Shown one piece after another: positions 24,021 through 34,296 of a stretch of 64,000 nucleotides of DNA. Position numbers and translations under genes: made by a program. Numbering within the stretch: the stretch's first letter is position 1; each line of letters begins with the position of its first letter. Where the stretch lies: NCBI RefSeq assembly GCF_002994745.2, contig NC_037092.1, positions 18,219,501 to 18,283,500 of the forward strand, written 5' to 3'. The notes beneath the pieces were generated by a model. It saw nothing but the letters and a program-made list of their open reading frames with translations. It was not told where the DNA came from and did not search any database. The stretch is from Rosa chinensis. Its lineage: Eukaryota > Streptophyta > Magnoliopsida > Rosales > Rosaceae.

Positions 24021-25380
24021 CTATGGGTAAACAGGTGATTGATAGGGGGACACGGTGGAGGATTGGTGATGGAAAGCGGGTGAGTATTGTTTCCGATCGG
24101 TGGATGCCTTATCCGATTCATTTTAACGTGGTTAGTCTGGTTCCGTTTTCAGGGGAGCAAAAGGTAGAATTTTTGTTCATAGTCTCTGGAGCATGGAATG
24201 TCCCTTTGATTAAAGATACTTTCTTACACCATGAAGCTGATATGATCCTGAGTATGCCACTTGGGTTAAGAACTACTCCCAACAAATTGGTATGGCATTA
24301 CACCAAAAACGGAGTATATAGCGTGAAGTCGGGATACTGGGTTGCAAAAGATATGCATGTCTGTAAAGGAGGTGCTGAGCCTAGTTCGAGCTCAAATAGA
24401 AGGAAAGAAGTGTGGGGGAGAATTTGGAGTATCAAGACACAACATAAAGTGCGAGTATTTATGTGGAGAGCAATGCAAAACTTCTTGCCATGCGCGGAAA
24501 ATCTGAAAAGAAGGAAAATTCTGGAAGATTCTTGCTGTTGGCAGTGTGGCGACCGTTTGGAGTCAGTCTTGCATGTGTTATGGGAGTGCCCAAAAGCAAA
24601 AAAGACATGGAAGAAGACTTTTCTACATGGGGTGTGCAAAGGGTGGCAAGAACCTTCCTTTATGGACCTTGTGCACCATGTTTTATCCATTGTAGATGGC
24701 AATGAGTTTGAATATTTCTGTTATGTAGCTTGGTGGCTTTGGAGAAATAGAAATCTTTCTAGACATGGAGAAAAGACAATGGACCCTACTGAGATTGCTA
24801 GCTTAGCGGTGAGTGGCAAAATCATTGTGTGCATATAAGGGCTTCAAATAAAGCTGGGAAGGTTACTGGGTCCCAAGATCAAGTGAAGTGGACAGCTCCA
24901 AGATTAGGGTCTATGAAGATGAATTTTGATGGGGCCTGTGATGTGAAGAATGGAGTTTGTGGACTGGGTGTGGTTTTCAGGTATCATCAAGGGTCGTTAA
25001 AAGGAGCTTTAGCGGTTCCACAGGTGGGCAATCTCCCTCCTAGGTCAGTAGAAGCCTTAGCACTATTACATGGACTCCGCTTTGCGATCCATGTTGGATT
25101 CTCAAACCTGGAAGTTGAAGGTGATGCCCTTTCAGTCATCAACACTCTACATGATAGTTCTGATGATCTAAGTTTTGAAGGTCATATTATTGCTGAAGTT
25201 AAGTCTTTAATTAAGTCTTTTCCAATTCGTAGTTGCCATTTTGTGAAGCGGGAAGGCAACAGGGTTGCCCACCGTCTTGCAAAAGAGGCATTAAAAGTTA
25301 GTCAACCTTTGCTTTGTTTGGAGTCGGGGCCTTCATGGCTCCATCAGTCTGTCAGTATGGATTTCCATTGCGAAGTCTAG
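24021..25380 (+). pseudogene. LINE ORF2 C-terminal part: zinc-knuckle (zf-RVT) and RNase H
   Basis: This continues the LINE frame after the insertion. Residues coded at 24023-24838 include the WRIGDGKRVSIVSDRWMP block and the zf-RVT domain, with CCWQCGDRLESVLHVLWECP (Cys-x2-Cys...His...Cys). A frameshift near 24810 separates this from the RNase H domain, which reads on in another frame to 25380. Its acidic residues sit in MNFDGAC, VEALALLHGL, VEGDALSV, followed by the NRVAHRLAKEA helix. Relative to the upstream part there is also a one-base loss at the insertion point (the frame needs ATGGGTAAACAG). With the earlier TGA this makes at least three lesions, so the copy is a pseudogene. Confidence 0.88.
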
Positions 25381-25503
25381 TTGGATCACTATTCGGGCAT
25401 TAGTCACCATGTCGGTATACTGAAGCCGAGTCTTGCTCCACAACTCATTGTAATATTTCATTATTAATGAAGTTCTTTTTGATCCAAAAAAAAAAATATA
25501 TTC

Positions 25504-26165
25504 AAAATTCAATATTGACTGAAATATATTGAAATTTGTATCGACCCTCGAATTTTCGTCTAATTTTTTTTTTACATTTATAGTTCCGAAATTTCTATAG
25601 AAACTAAAATTCTTAACCTTAAGCATGTGATGATATATTTACTTCAAACATATCATAATCAAATAAATAATCACAACTGATACTCCAAATTTAAATAATA
25701 ATTATATTAGGTAATCTGTTGAAGGCTTGAAAGCCAATAGGTATTCCGAACAAGAAAGGCTTCTGTGAAACAATGAGAATGGTACGAATGTTTTCTGGTT
25801 GGTCATTATTAAATTACCTACATATTTATTCCCCAAATATGGGCCTTGACCCAATTTTTACACAAAACATTCCCCATTAGTCCACCAAACAGATTAAAAT
25901 TCTTATTTACTCCATTTAAGGACAAAATGATGATGTTGGATTTTGAATTCTAGATTCATAATAATCTATCACAAATCAGAAAACGTTCTCTCTCTCTTTG
26001 CTTGGAGTCGAACACCATGAGGGAGTCCAGAAACTGATTCGACCCAACAATGACATTCTTCCGGCAAGTGATTATTAACCTACCTACATATATCATTTTT
26101 ATTTACGTAAATTAAATATCTATTTACTGAACTACATTCCGTCATTATAGTTTACTCCAATACCT
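25504..26165. other. Intergenic stretch, nothing recognised
   Basis: AT-rich sequence with no coding signal. Confidence 0.5.
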
Positions 26166-26168
26166 TAA

Positions 26169-26485
26169 GGGCACGTTTATTTACTTGGAAGGAAAGGGAA
26201 TGATTACGGGGTAAAAACATTCCTGCGTTTACTAACACATAAAGGAATCGGAATGATTCCGGGTAAAAGAATTCCTGCATTTACTAACACATGAAGGAAT
26301 CGGAATGGATGTAGGTCCCACCTCCTTATCAGGAACCGATTTCTGAATACTCAGGAATTCGATTACGAAGGGGGGAGATGAGTTTAGGAATCATTCCTCT
26401 TGAATCAATACTTATTCCTTTCTTCTCTCATTCCACTTGTCTCCGATTCATGATTATTTTCCATTCCAAGTAAGTAAACGTGCCA
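26169..26485. mobile_element. PIF/Harbinger (Tourist-like) MITE
   Basis: The 317-bp element has inverted ends GGGCACGTTTATTTACTTGG and TGGCACGTTTACTTACTTGG (the latter reverse-complemented from the right side). It is flanked by the 3-bp target TAA on both sides (26166-26168, 26486-26488). Internal tandem copies of a TTTACTAACACATxAAGGAATC phrase occur near 26230-26300. There is no coding capacity. Confidence 0.8.
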
Positions 26486-26488
26486 TAA

Positions 26489-28490
26489 ATTGGTAATATA
26501 CAGATAGTTGATATATAATGACATCAAATAACGTTTCTTATCCAAAGAAAAAAGTTTTATGAAGGAATGGTTCATATAAACAAAAAAACATTGTCTATAT
26601 ATAGCTTAATCTAAAATCTCAATAAACTTATAAATAGGGTAAATTGAAACAAATTTTGTGACTTAACATATAGAACAAACACAAAGTTGTTTGATGACTC
26701 ACTAATTTTACGTGGTCTTGTATGGTGCACAATTTTTCCATGTCTAATTCGCAAATCAAGTCCAAAATCACCACCTCTTGTATTATTCGTCCCATGATAC
26801 CAAGTCTCGATCTCCAATCAGGTTAACTTCTAACTCCCCAAGCAGTGCGCATCTAGGATTCGAAAATAGGGTGGGTTACGTATTCATGTGTCTCTTTGAG
26901 TTTTGCCCAATTTATTTTGTTTTTAGTACAATTATGCACAAGTGTGGGAATGTAGGAGCAGTGAGAATGTGAGATAAGAACCTAAGAGTTCAAGTGTTCA
27001 ACGATAGAATTTAATCTGGAATTTAGACCTGTTTGAGCAGAAGAAGACGAAGACGAAGAATGAGAGTTTGTGATGGACGAAGAAAATGACAGGGCTTTGA
27101 TACAGTAATTTGCGCTCTCTCTGTCATGACTTTAAAGTTGGGATATTGGGCCTACGGTTTTGTAATTAGCGTTGGGATTTTATTTTTACTTTTTATATTT
27201 TGATGGTCGGAAGGCATGCAATCTCTTCTGCGTAAGGGATATGTCACAAGTTAATATATGGATCTCATCTCTTTGAGTCTTTTTCGAGAATTGCTAGTGT
27301 TTAGCTGTATGAGTCTGATATCGTTGAAAAAGATGAGGATGCTTAAGTAACAGCTCTTTAATAGCTACACTGAAGTGACTTCCGATGTTGTAATCTCAGT
27401 GAATAATTAATGAATTGACATTTCTTCCGATATTGAGGAAAAAAAACGTTTAGTAGCTAGCTATGGTAGAGAATAATAATATGTTAGTGAAATTATGTTA
27501 GACTAGGTGATCTCTAGCGAAATTCAAGTTATAATTTCTTTAAATTTAATTACTAAGTTTAGTGGGTGACTATAGTAGATTAAGTCCAGAAGTAGCAAGT
27601 GATATACGGCACCCAGTACTCTCAGTCTTTATGGACAAGGGACTTTCTCCCAAAGCACCCACAACGATCATATATAGGCCAGAAATGAACCACCTTATTA
27701 CATGAGATAGTGAACCAACTCTTGCAAGATTTGAACACTGCCTTGCATTACATGAGAACCAGCTTATTTCCGGAAATGGTCAAATAAACGTAATTTCTTG
27801 GCCAATGCATTTTCTGCTAGATTCATCCAAAATTACATGGTCCGTCTAAATGGTCAAATAAATAAGAAAAGCATTTTAGCAGTTGCTAGCTAAGCTATAC
27901 ATGATAGATAGTCAAAAGCTAACACCGAACTCTTAATTTTTATAGCTACGAAGAAGGAGGAAAAAAAAAAAAAAAACCCAAATATTTAACCTACTATTGT
28001 TTTACTTAATCTACTGTGTTTCTAATTCGTATTGACCAAAGGGAAGTATAAATATGAAATTAAGTATAGTATGGTACATCAACTACTGGTTTTGTAGGGT
28101 GGAATATTGCTCCTCCTTTCATTGCTTCATTTTGTAATGAGAACTGTTTAGGTATTTCGAAATTTTAATTTCTATAATTAGTTTCTTTTCTGTAAAAAAA
28201 AAAAAAAAAGGTAGAGTAAAGCAACTATTCAAATGATAAATTCTCATGGTACAAAACTACAAATGACCCTGAGCAGGTAGATGTTTAACAGGAGCAATTA
28301 GTAGAATGAATAGATGGTTCAACAATCACGTACAGCATGAATGTTCGTAAAATATAGTGAACACTCAAAATTTGGAGTTTTATTTCTTCACCAAATATGT
28401 TAGAAGATAAAATGCCGTTGGCGCTGGAGATTGATTACAAGCAATTTAAATTCAATTAACAATCAACCCGGCCGCTCTAGATTTTTGTTT
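26489..28490. other. Intergenic stretch, no gene supported
   Basis: AT-rich. A minus-strand frame at 26611-26817 (68 codons) and a purine-rich patch near 27040 do not resemble any family I know. A polyA-like run at 28196-28209 after TTCTGTA may be the tail of a small retroposon. Confidence 0.4.
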
Positions 28491-28496
28491 TGTTCT

Positions 28497-29055
28497 GTTT
28501 TTTTGAAAGAAGGGCCGGTGCAGTCGCCTTCAAGTCTTGATTAATGAAACTACTGAATACAAAATGGGGCATTGAACCTAAACCTCTTATTACAATAAAC
28601 ATCTAGAAACCATTCTGGAATAATATCATGAGACTCTATAAAATACTTGTATTCTAACAAGCGCTAATTAGCAAAAAGTGCTCTACTGACTACTTCATTT
28701 GCTTTGACATACCAGAAAGATAACTCGATTACAACAAAGCATAATTACCAAAATCACAGCTTTCCTACTATGTTGTCGCTGGAAAATAAATCTAACGACA
28801 CTTAATTTCATTATGCCACCAGGAGGTTGCAACCATTTAACAATGGATCGCCTCCCCTCGCTAGGCTAGACGAGGCACTAAGAATGTAGGCACAGACATT
28901 TGGCCAGACTATCCTTACAAGATACATGCAGGGACTTATTACACGCCAAAAGCAAGACAACACTAACCAAATAAAATAAATTAAATTAAAAACATAAATA
29001 AAAAAAACCAGCCCAATCCATGCCCAGAAAATGGGCCCAAACCCAGGCTGCTCCA
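28497..29055 (-). mobile_element. Minus-strand retroposon fragment (dispersed family, copy 1)
   Basis: A poly-T run (reverse of a polyA tail) is followed by a block that recurs at 46596-46870 and at 47797-48085. Shared phrases are TTAATGAAAxTxxTGxxxAC, the CCTAAACCxCTTATTACAAT type and ACTACTCCATTTGCTTTxA-like text. The homology continues into a region matching 49805-50250. Reading the minus strand, these are 3' parts of one polyA retroposon family. Confidence 0.55.
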
Positions 29056-29059
29056 AATT

Positions 29060-30410
29060 TAAATGGGATCTTGACCCAAAACACCAAAATTGCCCAAAAT
29101 TTTCCCACTTACCCCACCAATAACAGATTTTTTTTCCACTAACCCAATTTAAAGAAAAATGACAATTTTGCCCTTAGTCTAATTAAGAAACCGCAGCCAC
29201 AGCCACAACCACTCCTCTCTGTCTCTCTCTCTCTGTCTCTCTCTCTCATCATCAATTGAATGCCGCCGTACCAAACCATCTCCGAGACGGTCTCCGTCCT
29301 CGGCCAGAATATCACCGTCACCTTGAACCTCTCCACCACCTTCAACATCCCTTTGAAATCATACTGCTCCGTCAGAACCAGAGTCGTCATTGGGTCGGGT
29401 TCCATCTCGAGCGCGTGCATCCCGGCGACCACAGCTATGAAATTCTGGTGGAGGCGAAAGCGAGGGCTGTAGCTGGTGAAGGAGAGCTTGTGATTATTGG
29501 AGCTGGAGTCGAGGAAGTGAATCGGAGATTGGAGACGTTGACCCGGTCATGGTAGTTGTTGAAATAGTCGGATCCGGCAAAGGCGTTCGGCGGCGTAGTT
29601 GGTGAAGATGTCCTTAGCGTTAATGGGCATACCTGGTGAAGTGTTTGATGTGCGAGTGGGACACTTCAACCTTGCCAGAGGAGGAGTAGAAGCCAGTTCG
29701 ATTCTGGCCAAGTCTCCTCTATGTCTTTTTTTTTTTTACTGGATATTTTTTTTTTTTCAGTCGAGATAAAGCATGAGAAGGTGAAGACTATTATTATTAT
29801 TTTTTTGATAAAATAGGGGCTGAATGCCTAGAAGGAAAGAAATTGAAAAAAAAATGTTCTATTGGGGGACAATAGACGTTTTGAATTGATGTAATCTCCT
29901 TTTTTTTTTTCTTTAATCAAAGTTTTATTTGTGTAATTTTAGGAAAATTAGTTTCCATTTCGGTATTCGAAACATCTATTGGGAGGCAATAGACGTCTAT
30001 TAGAGGGCAATACATGGCTGATAGACGTCTATTGGGAAGCAATAGACCTTTATTGCCCCTCTATTGGGGTACCATAGATGTCTATTGGGGCAATAAACCT
30101 TTCCGATGAGGTTTTCAGAAAAGTACAGTGAGCTACGGCCAGTGACCGATGACGGGGCTCCGGCGAAGTCTCCTATGGTTTCTCTCTCTTTCATTTTTTT
30201 TCTCTCTCTAAGTAACAAAGGGGTGAGGGTAAAATGATATTAAAAAAAATTTAAAAAAAAAAAAATTCTTAATGGGGTATTAGGAAATACCTCCTTAGAG
30301 TGTTTTGGTTAAGAGAGAATTAAAAAAACTTAATAAGATAAGTGGGAAAAAAATCTCTAAAATAGGACAAATCGACAAAAACCCTTTAAATTAAAGCATA
30401 GAGATGAAAT
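29060..30410. mobile_element. Candidate Pack-MULE-like element carrying a GC-rich gene fragment
   Basis: The AT-rich ends resemble each other in inverted orientation: ATTTTCCCACTTACCCC on the left against ATTTTTTTCCCACTTATCTT (right, reverse-complemented), each preceded by a GGxTTTTGxC-type stretch. Between them lies a GC-rich segment (29180-29720) in which a long minus-strand frame (29139-29432) and overlapping plus-strand frames are open. I cannot identify a protein with confidence. Target duplication is not clean (AAATTTAAA against TTTAAATT). The boundaries are approximate. Confidence 0.35.
29855..30095. repeat. Clustered palindromic CAATAGACGTCTATTG-type repeats
   Basis: Around ten variants of CAATAGACG/TCTATTGGG occur in 240 bp, several forming the perfect 16-bp palindrome CAATAGACGTCTATTG or half-sites. 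They lie in the non-coding part of the candidate Pack-MULE. Function unknown; they could form hairpins or be subterminal binding sites. Confidence 0.7.
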
Positions 30411-30636
30411 TAATATAATTTTTTTTTTTTCAAATGATTAACTATATAGGAGTGAAGTTGCATGCATGAATCTTCTTTCTAGCGGAAGCATGCTGAATCG
30501 ACCCAGATGGCAAGACATATATTCATACCCGTTACAGATGTCCATGGTTAAAGCAAATGAAGTCAATGCTATACATGCACAGATCCACCTGTGACCGACT
30601 AATGTCTAGAATGTCTCTTCCTTCGAATTTGCATGC

Positions 30637-30643
30637 TATAAAA
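30637..30643 (+). promoter_or_regulatory. TATA box of defensin gene 1
   Basis: TATAAAA in the context GCTATAAAAGAAGGGTC lies 42 bp upstream of the start codon. The other defensin copies have the same CTATAAAAGCAGGG-like context at similar positions. Confidence 0.6.
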
Positions 30644-30684
30644 GAAGGGTCACGAATGTGTAATAAACCATATATCAATTCAAG

Positions 30685-31001
30685 ATGGAGAGGAAGTACT
30701 TTGGGCTTGTTTTGTTCTTCATCATCCTCCTAACTTCTCGTAAGTCTCTTTTCCTCTCTCAGTTCCTCAATTAAAATTGGTATTTACTCACTATTTAGAA
30801 ATAATTGTTTATGATATATGATTACATGCAGAAGAGATGGTGATTCAGAGTGAAGCAAGAGTTTGCGAAGTGCCAAGCAAGACATTCAGCGGGCTGTGCT
30901 TCAGTGACACCCACTGCATCGTGAGATGCCACAGTGAGGGTTACGGTTACGGCAAATGCTCTCATATCCTGAGACGATGCAGATGCTTGAAGGCTTGCTA
31001 G
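30685..31001 (+). CDS. Plant defensin 1 (secreted, eight cysteines)
   Basis: Two exons, 30685-30739 and 30832-31001, encode 74 aa. The phase-1 intron falls inside the signal region, as is usual for plant defensins. Residues 1-27 form a signal peptide (MERKYFGLVLFFIILLTS core, cleavage after SEA). The 47-aa mature peptide has spacing C-x10-C-x5-C-x3-C-x9-C-x6-C-x-C-x3-C, the plant defensin (gamma-thionin) pattern with four disulfides, and a gamma-core with GKC. Such peptides act outside the cell, commonly against fungi, and some are signalling or developmental peptides; which applies here cannot be told from sequence. It has a TATA box, and is the first of seven related loci in the window. No lesion seen. 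Confidence 0.9.
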
Positions 31002-31585
31002 AACCCTAGCCTAAATAATGTATTCTATATGCAGCTGTATACTAGCTAGCCATCTGTCTTCTTCATTATCGATTAAAGAAGCTCAATGCATGTGTGTGAG
31101 GCGTGAGCTACTAGCTAGTACTGTTTGATATTAATAAAGTTGTAGGCTACTCTATATATAATGGCTTGAATCACTTTTCATTTCCCTGCACAATGTCCGA
31201 ATGTCGCTGATTGTTATATTTTGTGCCATTATCTTTTAATAGGGGAACATCTACAGTATAATAAGTAAATTTAGTACGATACCGTCTAGAGCAAGTACTC
31301 TATTTCTTAATCGAACTAGTTTACTTGATCTTATTATTGGTATAGAAAACCCCTTTCATCATGGTCAAGCTTGCATTGTTTATACATTCTCCCCGGTCTT
31401 GGATTTGATTAAAAGGAGTGAAGTTCGCATGATGGGCTTTCTAAAAGGCTTTCTGGATCAATCCCAGATGGCAGCGCAGATCTTGCTAAATGCTAATATA
31501 GTAATATGACCAAATACAGATGTCTATGGTTTAGGGCAACAAACTCATTTTATAAACGAACATACATGGATCCACACTGAAAGCC

Positions 31586-31960
31586 ATTGAAAGAAGTTCT
31601 TTGGGTTTGTTTTGCTCCTCATGATCCTCCTAACTTCTCGCAATTCCCTCTCTAACATATCTTATATGTTACTGGACTACTATCTAGATGTAAAGGTGGC
31701 ACATATTTTGAGAATTAGGCAGTTTCTTAAGGTTATAATTGTTTATCCATGCAGAAGAGATGGTGGTGCACAGTGAAGCAAGGATCTGCGAAGTTCCAAG
31801 CAAGACATTGAGCGGGCTGTGCTTCAGAGTCACCAACTGTATTCTCAGATGACAGACCGAGGGTTACGGTTACGGTTACTGGAAATGCTATCCCATATGC
31901 TCCCATATTCTAGGCCCGTGCCTCGCTGCTCCAAGCCTTGTCTCTAATTATAGAAACTAA
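31586..31960 (+). pseudogene. Defensin pseudogene 2
   Basis: This copy lies 0.6 kb after defensin 1 and is about 85-90% alike by eye. The start codon is ATT instead of ATG, exon 1 has lost one base, and the intron donor is GC (TCTCGCAATT) where its sisters have GT. In exon 2 (from 31755) the codon after the fourth conserved cysteine region is TGA (AGATGACAG, sisters AGATGCCAC). A GGTTAC duplication lengthens the gamma-core (GYGYGY-WKC), and the last cysteines are lost. Several independent lesions mean it is not expressed as a defensin. Confidence 0.88.
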
Positions 31961-32575
31961 GCCTAGGCATTCAGATGTGTTAGCTAGCTCATGTGTTAAT
32001 TTGTTATGATACAATTGATTAAGATCTGTGTGTGTGTATGACGTCAATATAAGCTTAGCATCCATCACTGATCCATCAGCTCTTTTGCTTGTACTAGTAT
32101 TTTTCTTGTTTTGTTAGATTTTCGGGGGAGTGAACGAGTGTTGCTTTGTGTTCTACCATTTTCTGCTCGGTCTCTATTAGCTTTATCACTGGGACACGCG
32201 TTTTTCCTTGTATTCCTCTTCATTTCATTAAAAGAAATTGAAATTCTTTTATTCAAAGAAACAATCATCAGGTATTTTTAATTAATTCGATAAGTACATG
32301 TACGTACTCATAGGATAGAGAAATACAGCGACATGATCGAGCAGAAAACTTGAAGAAAAAGTGGAATATGGAGAAAAATTGTTCAACAAGACATTGAAAG
32401 ATTTCACTAAAACTTTTCAGTTCAACCTTATTCCAGTTTTGTTGGGAAAGCAACCCTGTTTTTCATGTCCAAATATAACAATTTACTATAGTGGTGGAGA
32501 ATTCACCCATGCATGTTGCTTAACATTTAGTGACATTTTGGTCTGCTTGATGATGAAGTCATTAGTATATAATAA

Positions 32576-32926
32576 GAGCATCTCCAACCATTTAGTCAAA
32601 AGCCAAAGCCATATGCAAAATATGACTCCCCCAATGTCATCACTATTCATTCAATTTTTGCATCTCTAACCATCTTTAGTCAAAAACCAAAGTTATTTAA
32701 TAAATTAATCATTTTCCAGAATTAATTAACTACAATTACAGCATATGTAGCGGGGCCCACCATTTTTTCAGCCAAAGAAATTTGGCTTTTATTCTACAAA
32801 CTTGAGTCAAAATGACTCCAGTTATGGCTCAAGAGTCAAAATAGCTAAAGCAAGAGCATGGTTGGAGATTCCTCTACCAAAAAGCCAATGTCAAAATGAC
32901 TTATAGCTAAATGGTTGGAGATGCTC
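32576..32926. mobile_element. PIF/Harbinger-type MITE
   Basis: Inverted ends are GAGCATCTCCAACCATTTAG and its complement at the right. The target TAA is duplicated at 32573-32575 and 32927-32929. It is 351 bp with no coding potential. An inner partial copy of the terminal sequence near 32660-32690 and 32865-32880 suggests a nested or rearranged copy. Confidence 0.78.
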
Positions 32927-33128
32927 TAAGTAATTTGTTTTTTTTTCCCCATATCCGGTGAAGTAGATGATCGAGCTTGCAAAATGTCAAAAAAGAAAGG
33001 AAAAAAAGTCATTTCATAATTTATTATCTGAGATTGAGCATATCTACTCTCGATCTCTAATTAATTAAAGCCATTAAAACTACATTTCCTGATCACTTTT
33101 CCTCACCAAAGTAACTTTGGAATTCACT

Positions 33129-33137
33129 ATATATAAA
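33129..33137 (+). promoter_or_regulatory. TATA box of defensin gene 3
   Basis: TATATAAAA followed by GCAAGGTCTAG lies about 75 bp upstream of the start codon, in a block also found upstream of the copies at 47293 and 59760. Confidence 0.55.
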
Positions 33138-33210
33138 AGCAAGGTCTAGCTACGATATAATCTTATAAACGGAGTGCTAATCAAAGAGAGCTTTGTAACA
33201 AGGCAAAGGG

Positions 33211-33528
33211 ATGGAGAAGTTCTTTGGGCTCGCTTTGTTCTTCATCATCCTCCTGACTTCTCGTAAGTCTTTCTCAATATTTACATTCCAAGAGCTTAGG
33301 TAGTTCATTGTTAACAAATTAGTTAGTTTAATTCATGTGTCATTAATTATTTATACAGAAGAAATGGTGATGCAAAGTGAAGCAATGATTTGCAAAGTCC
33401 CTAGCAAAACTTTCAAAGGGCTGTGCTTCAGTCACAAGAACTGTATTGTGAGATGTCACAGTGAGGATTACGGTTGGGGCAAATGCTCTCATATCCGACG
33501 ACTGTGCATGTGCTACAAGCCTTGCTAA
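33211..33528 (+). CDS. Plant defensin 3
   Basis: Exons 33211-33262 and 33359-33528 encode 73 aa. Signal peptide 1-26 (MEKFFGLALFFIILLTS core), then a 47-aa mature peptide starting MICKVPSKTFKG with all eight cysteines in defensin spacing. Compared with defensin 1 it has D and W in the gamma-core loop (EDYGWGKC) and MCYKPC at the end. The phase-1 intron position is the same as in its sisters. The peptide should be secreted; target unknown. The promoter has a TATATAAAA box. No lesion seen. Confidence 0.9.
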
Positions 33529-34131
33529 TCTAATCGAAGCTAGCATGCAACTATTTGTGCCAACTTATGTAACAGCTATTTAGCATGTTCAATAAATAAA
33601 TAAGTTACATTTCTAGTACAAACCAATGATTTCTAGAAATTGTCATATTTTGGCACTTTTTTTTATCTAAAATAATGATAAATTGAAATATCTGAGACAT
33701 AAGTGAGAGAGAATTATAAATGTGGATGAGATTAACCATCATTGTGATTGTTGAGTCTTCAGAGAGGTTGGGTTACCGATCTCAACGTGAAGCTCACTTA
33801 TTATATAGTTATATTTTTATTTATGCCTTTTTATAAACACATAAGATTGAGGTCGTGAATCCGAATAGTGAATTTTTATAGCTAGCTAATGAATAAGCAA
33901 ATATGCGCCGTTACTACTATGTAAAGAGTATTTATTGTTGTGATGATTAATTTTATGCAACTATGTCACACTCGATCAATTTTGTATTGGTTATTAGAAT
34001 TTTCTAATTAGAACCTAAAAGTCAGGTTAAAAAATTAGATTTTAAGAATAAAATCAATGAGTAAGATCATTTCTTATATCATGGAATGAAGTATAAAGGT
34101 AGGGAAAATAATAATAAAAGCTATAAATTAA
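33529..34131. other. Intergenic stretch, nothing recognised
   Basis: AT-rich 3' flank of defensin 3. AATAAATAAATAAG at about 33590 could serve as a polyadenylation signal. Confidence 0.45.
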
Positions 34132-34296
34132 TGTTATAAAGTAGAAAGAAGATGAAGAGATATTTAGGAGGAAGGAAAAATGTTATCATTCAGTCTCATT
34201 AGCCTCCTTTATATAGAGGTAGGGTTTACATCAAAGTACATATATAACTAATGAGTATTTACTTGGACATCCACATAGATAATAATATTTACAACA
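34132..34296 (-). repeat. 3' LTR of the copia-type element
   Basis: 165 bp with ends TGTTATAAAG and TTTACAACA. It contains the minus-strand promoter context TATATAAAGGAGG near 34206-34216. It pairs with 42399-42562. Confidence 0.8.

Larger units (their letters stand above)
20171..25492 (+). mobile_element. 5'-truncated LINE with polyA tail and 11-bp target duplication
   Basis: The target duplication AAAATATATTC occurs at 20160-20170 and 25493-25503. The 3' end carries TTAATGAAGTTCTTTTTGAT and an A-run from 25486. Removing the nested LTR leaves about 3.2 kb, a typical 5'-truncated insertion made by target-primed reverse transcription. Confidence 0.85.

Noticed and set aside
29139..29432. Minus-strand 97-codon frame considered as a CoA-ligase-like fragment
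   Set aside because: Only a short stretch (FKGMLKVVERFKVTVI) is suggestive, and order and context do not match the family.
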